A stretch of DNA of 64,000 bases from Bradyrhizobium sp. CCBAU 51765 (GTDB lineage Bacteria > Pseudomonadota > Alphaproteobacteria > Rhizobiales > Xanthobacteraceae): positions 6,623,001 through 6,687,000 of the forward strand of contig NZ_CP030038.1 of NCBI RefSeq assembly GCF_015291725.1. Reading direction: 5' to 3'. Shown piece after piece: positions 61,915 to 64,000 of the stretch (positions are counted from its first letter, which is position 1; every line of letters begins with the position of its first letter). The position numbers and the translations under genes were made by a program. Below the pieces are notes generated by a model. The model was not told the origin of the DNA, did not search any database, and was given only the letters and a program-made list of their open reading frames with translations.

Positions 61915-62177
61915 ACTGCCGCTCCTCGTACTCCGTTCCGTTGCTGGACCAAGGCTTGACGGTGAGCTCTTCTATGATCGTCCTAGTTTCCAACCAGTCC
62001 CTTCTTCGATTTCTCGGTTCAGCGCAGCGAACACGTCTCCGCCTTCATCAACCTGACCGCCGACGAGCTCCCAGCAACCGGGAAGAGGCGACGGCTCATT
62101 GTGCGCTTCTGCACGAAAATCCGTCCCAACGAGTCCGGGATTAGCGCGCGTGCGACAATTTGCTTTTTGGACGCCAT
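61721..62177 (-). pseudogene. Nudix hydrolase gene, frameshifted
   Basis: From ATG 62177: MASKKQIVARALIPDSLGRI, FVQKR; then in another frame CWELVGGQVDEGGDVFAALN and REIEEGTGW, the Nudix box; then in a third frame RTIIEELTVKPWSSNGTEYE and ERQFIVTVDGELE. The Nudix box G-x5-E-x7-REU-x-E-E lacks two Glu (DEGG, EEGT), so metal binding is lost as well as the frame. Its 3' part runs against the HNH-like gene end. Confidence 0.6.
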
Positions 62178-62213
62178 GTTTCTAATCTAACGTGTAGTAG
62201 AAAAAATGCCGGT

Positions 62214-63069
62214 ATGACGAGTCTCAACGATATTTTAGACCGATTTCGGCCAGGCCCGCCGAGCGGGACAATTAAGCTCGGCGTACTGGGGGCACCGGGC
62301 ACGGGAAAGTCGACTCGCACGGCGCGTCTGTCCGAGGCTCTTGTCGGACGGTGGCTGCCCGTTTCCTTGTAGCCGCCGACGGCATGATGTCGAGCGTGGC
62401 ATCGCGGCTCCAGGTCCAATACTCAATGTTTCATCACTCGATCACTTCACGCTCTACAAGTATGTACCAAATAAGGTCCAGAGTGATTGCTACATGCTTG
62501 TGGACGAGTGGGGTACCCCGTGTTCCCACCACAGACGGAGACATGATCTACGTCATTCAGCGACCGGCGGCTCTCTTCGACAGTTTCAAGGCTGGTCCCC
62601 AACGTTTTCTGCGCGAAGCGGCAACTCGAATAGCAAACTTCGTCACGCTCCCGCTCCAGGCCACGCTCTGTGAGGGCTTCCGAAGGGCGTTGAATCAACA
62701 ATCGTTCATCCGCGCCGTGTCAGACACCGGAGCGTGTCTCATTGGCGATGCTTGGTCTCACAAGGACCTCACCGCCCAGGGAATTAAGCCTTTCTTGATG
62801 CCAATTTGCTGGCAGAGCTCATTATTGCACGTCCGTACATGGACGCCCGCTTCGAGCAGGAGCTCAAGCTCCAGTGGTCTCAGCGCACCGCATTATATGC
62901 GGGAGAAGTCGAGCGAGCACATAGGCTTGCTGGATTCCTGCCTGCAACCCCACCGCAGATCGAAGAGTTGCAGACGATCGCCAGAAATCCCGAACCGAGT
63001 TCGAAATTTCTCGGGCTCGAAGCCAAGAGCTATTACGAGAAGGACTTCGTCAAAGACCTGACAGCTTGA
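62214..63069 (+). pseudogene. P-loop ATPase/kinase-like gene, frameshifted
   Basis: MTSLNDILDRFRPGPPSGTI, KLGVLGAPGTGKSTRTARLS (Walker A GAPGTGKST near residue 28), then decayed sequence, then RFLREAATRIANFVTLPLQA, TLCEGFRRALNQQSFIRAVS, DTGACLIGDAWSHKDLTAQG, IKPFL and, after a frameshift near 62793, DANLLAELIIARPYMDARFE, QELKLQWSQRTALYAGEVER, AHRLAGFLPATPPQIEELQT. Resembles a small P-loop kinase family; at least two frame breaks. Divergent from the Nudix gene by 37 bp. Confidence 0.6.
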
Positions 63070-63156
63070 TGCCAACCGCCGCGACGAAGATGTCGCAGCA
63101 CGTCGTTGAGAAGAAGCATCTTGGCGGAAGGGCCTCTTCCATCCCTGTAATTGGCG

Positions 63157-64000
63157 CTAGCGCGCAATACGCGGGTGCTCTCCGGGATGGTCGTCGACCC
63201 GAAGGTTCATGATAGAGGCCGATGGCGAACACGGATTGGCATCACCAAACTGCACCACGTTCTGGACTGCGACCGATAATTGGAGTGAAAAGTCGAGAGG
63301 CTTCGGCGGAGGTGCGCTGGTGATGGGATTGCAGCTTGCATCCACACCTCCAAACGGCTGATTACCCTTCAGATCTCTGAACCAAAGCATCTTCTGAGCG
63401 TCCGTCGTACAGGCGCTCGAAAATGTAATGGGGGCCGACGGCAATTGGGCGGTGCTGTGACAACTCAAGCACCCCGAAATCGGATTGTCGACCGGCCCGT
63501 TCGCGCGCCCCGCCCATCCCAAATGGGAGGCTGCGTAAGCAGGCGCCTGGTCCGAGATCGTGGTTTCGGTCAGCTTCTTGCCTGCTTGCTGGTCAGCGGG
63601 TGTGAAGCCGAAGTCATTTCCCCATGAAAGGCCTACCGGCCGGAGCCTCCGCCACGGGGAGGTATCAGTTGCATTGCTGTCAAAAGCAAAAGTCCCGAAG
63701 ACCCACCCGGTTGGCGAACGACTATCCACCGCGGCGACGTCCATCTGCATGAGGCGCACGGTTTGGGGGCCGGCAGCTGTCCGGATCGTCCACTGCGGAG
63801 CACCCGACAAGACGTCAGAATCCTGAAAGTCATTCGCAGTAACGTCGCTGAACAAGATCTTGAAGGTCATTGCTCCTTGGGGGAATTGAGCTTTTGCTAG
63901 ATCGGGCGAAGCGCCGCCCAAGACCTGTCCGATCGTGACGGCACCCGCTGCATTGTAGAAGCCGACCGCATAATTGTGAATGGTCACTCCTGGCTTGAGA
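63157..64000 (-). CDS. Cytochrome-c-like periplasmic protein (5' end beyond the window)
   Basis: At least 276 residues; the frame stays open into the right edge (KPGVTIHNYAVGFYNAAGAV), so the true start lies outside. One haem-attachment motif CLSCH in NPISGCLSCHSTAQLPSAPI near the middle. The N-terminal part has YAVGFYNAAGAVTIGQVLGG and KILFSDVTANDFQDSDVLSG, and an Asp/Thr-rich beta-type region with paired Trp (PQWTIRT, TSPWRRLRPVGLSWGNDFGF). No cytochrome partner is seen here. Cys residues after the haem site (ACTTDAQ, ASCNPI) could form a disulfide. It probably acts in periplasmic electron transfer or oxidation; unassigned family. Confidence 0.7.
   Translation of the reverse strand, partial: LKPGVTIHNYAVGFYNAAGAVTIGQVLGGASPDLAKAQFPQGAMTFKILFSDVTANDFQDSDVLSGAPQWTIRTAAGPQTVRLMQMDVAAVDSRSPTGWVFGTFAFDSNATDTSPWRRLRPVGLSWGNDFGFTPADQQAGKKLTETTISDQAPAYAASHLGWAGRANGPVDNPISGCLSCHSTAQLPSAPITFSSACTTDAQKMLWFRDLKGNQPFGGVDASCNPITSAPPPKPLDFSLQLSVAVQNVVQFGDANPCSPSASIMNLRVDDHPGEHPRIAR

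Overview
The window looks like chromosome from a Bradyrhizobium-type alphaproteobacterium (Nitrobacteraceae, Hyphomicrobiales). Reasons are the high GC content, the gene set (divergent pobA/pobR and pcaGH loci, tcuAB, a fused FdsGB formate dehydrogenase subunit, many periplasmic solute-binding proteins) and the intergenic palindromes built on GTCATTGCGAGGAGCGAAGC-like and AAAGCGCGATGA...TCATCGCGCTTT-like arms, which I recall from Bradyrhizobium genomes. No database search was possible; all names rest on reading motifs and family resemblance.

Region 1 (1-13.1 kb) is aromatic catabolism and housekeeping: 4-hydroxybenzoate hydroxylase (cut by the left edge) with a divergent AraC regulator, a NYN-domain protein, protocatechuate 3,4-dioxygenase (pcaHG) with a divergent LysR regulator, pncB, a membrane diguanylate cyclase, a TetR regulator with a twin operator, a small unknown protein, and a 1134-residue LplT-Aas type lysophospholipid transporter/acyltransferase/acyl-ACP synthetase. 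Region 2 (13.1-22.4 kb) holds tcuAB with a divergent GntR regulator, a five-gene minus-strand catabolic operon (small SCP2-like protein, alpha/beta hydrolase, ABC solute-binding protein, NAD-dependent dehydrogenase, IclR regulator), a HupE/UreJ-like protein and ybaK.

Region 3 (22.7-42.4 kb) is a formate/molybdenum(tungsten) locus: NAD-dependent formate dehydrogenase (fdsA plus fused fdsGB), an OFA-family oxalate/formate transporter, a sensor kinase with a sigma-54 response regulator, TusA-like protein, three MoeA-type proteins (one carrying a C-terminal binding-protein-like domain), MobB, MobA, FdhD, a TupA-like oxyanion-binding protein and an HTH regulator with a similar ligand-binding domain. 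A consensus sigma-54 promoter with two upstream 13-bp palindromes lies before the transporter gene, and a weaker sigma-54-like site lies before fdsGB. The transporter is therefore very probably driven by the adjacent two-component system; the dehydrogenase may be as well. Region 4 (42.5-46.0 kb) has three solute-binding protein genes of different transporter classes without permeases.

Region 5 (46.3 kb to the right end) is a strongly decayed genomic island attached to a tRNA gene with anticodon CAT (best fit tRNA-Ile2). An integrase remnant lies beside the tRNA, and a second full-length integrase with an Xis-like gene lies beside a second copy of the tRNA 3' end about 9.2 kb further on, at the same spacing. 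The layout suggests two successive tandem integrations of related elements. Between and beyond them are small hypothetical genes, a broken serine recombinase with repeated C-terminal units, a DNA ligase fragment, other frameshifted or amber-terminated genes, a hipBA-like toxin-antitoxin operon with four 17-bp operator copies and a frameshifted third gene, and a decayed HNH / Nudix / P-loop cluster. The last gene, a c-type-cytochrome-like protein, runs off the right edge.
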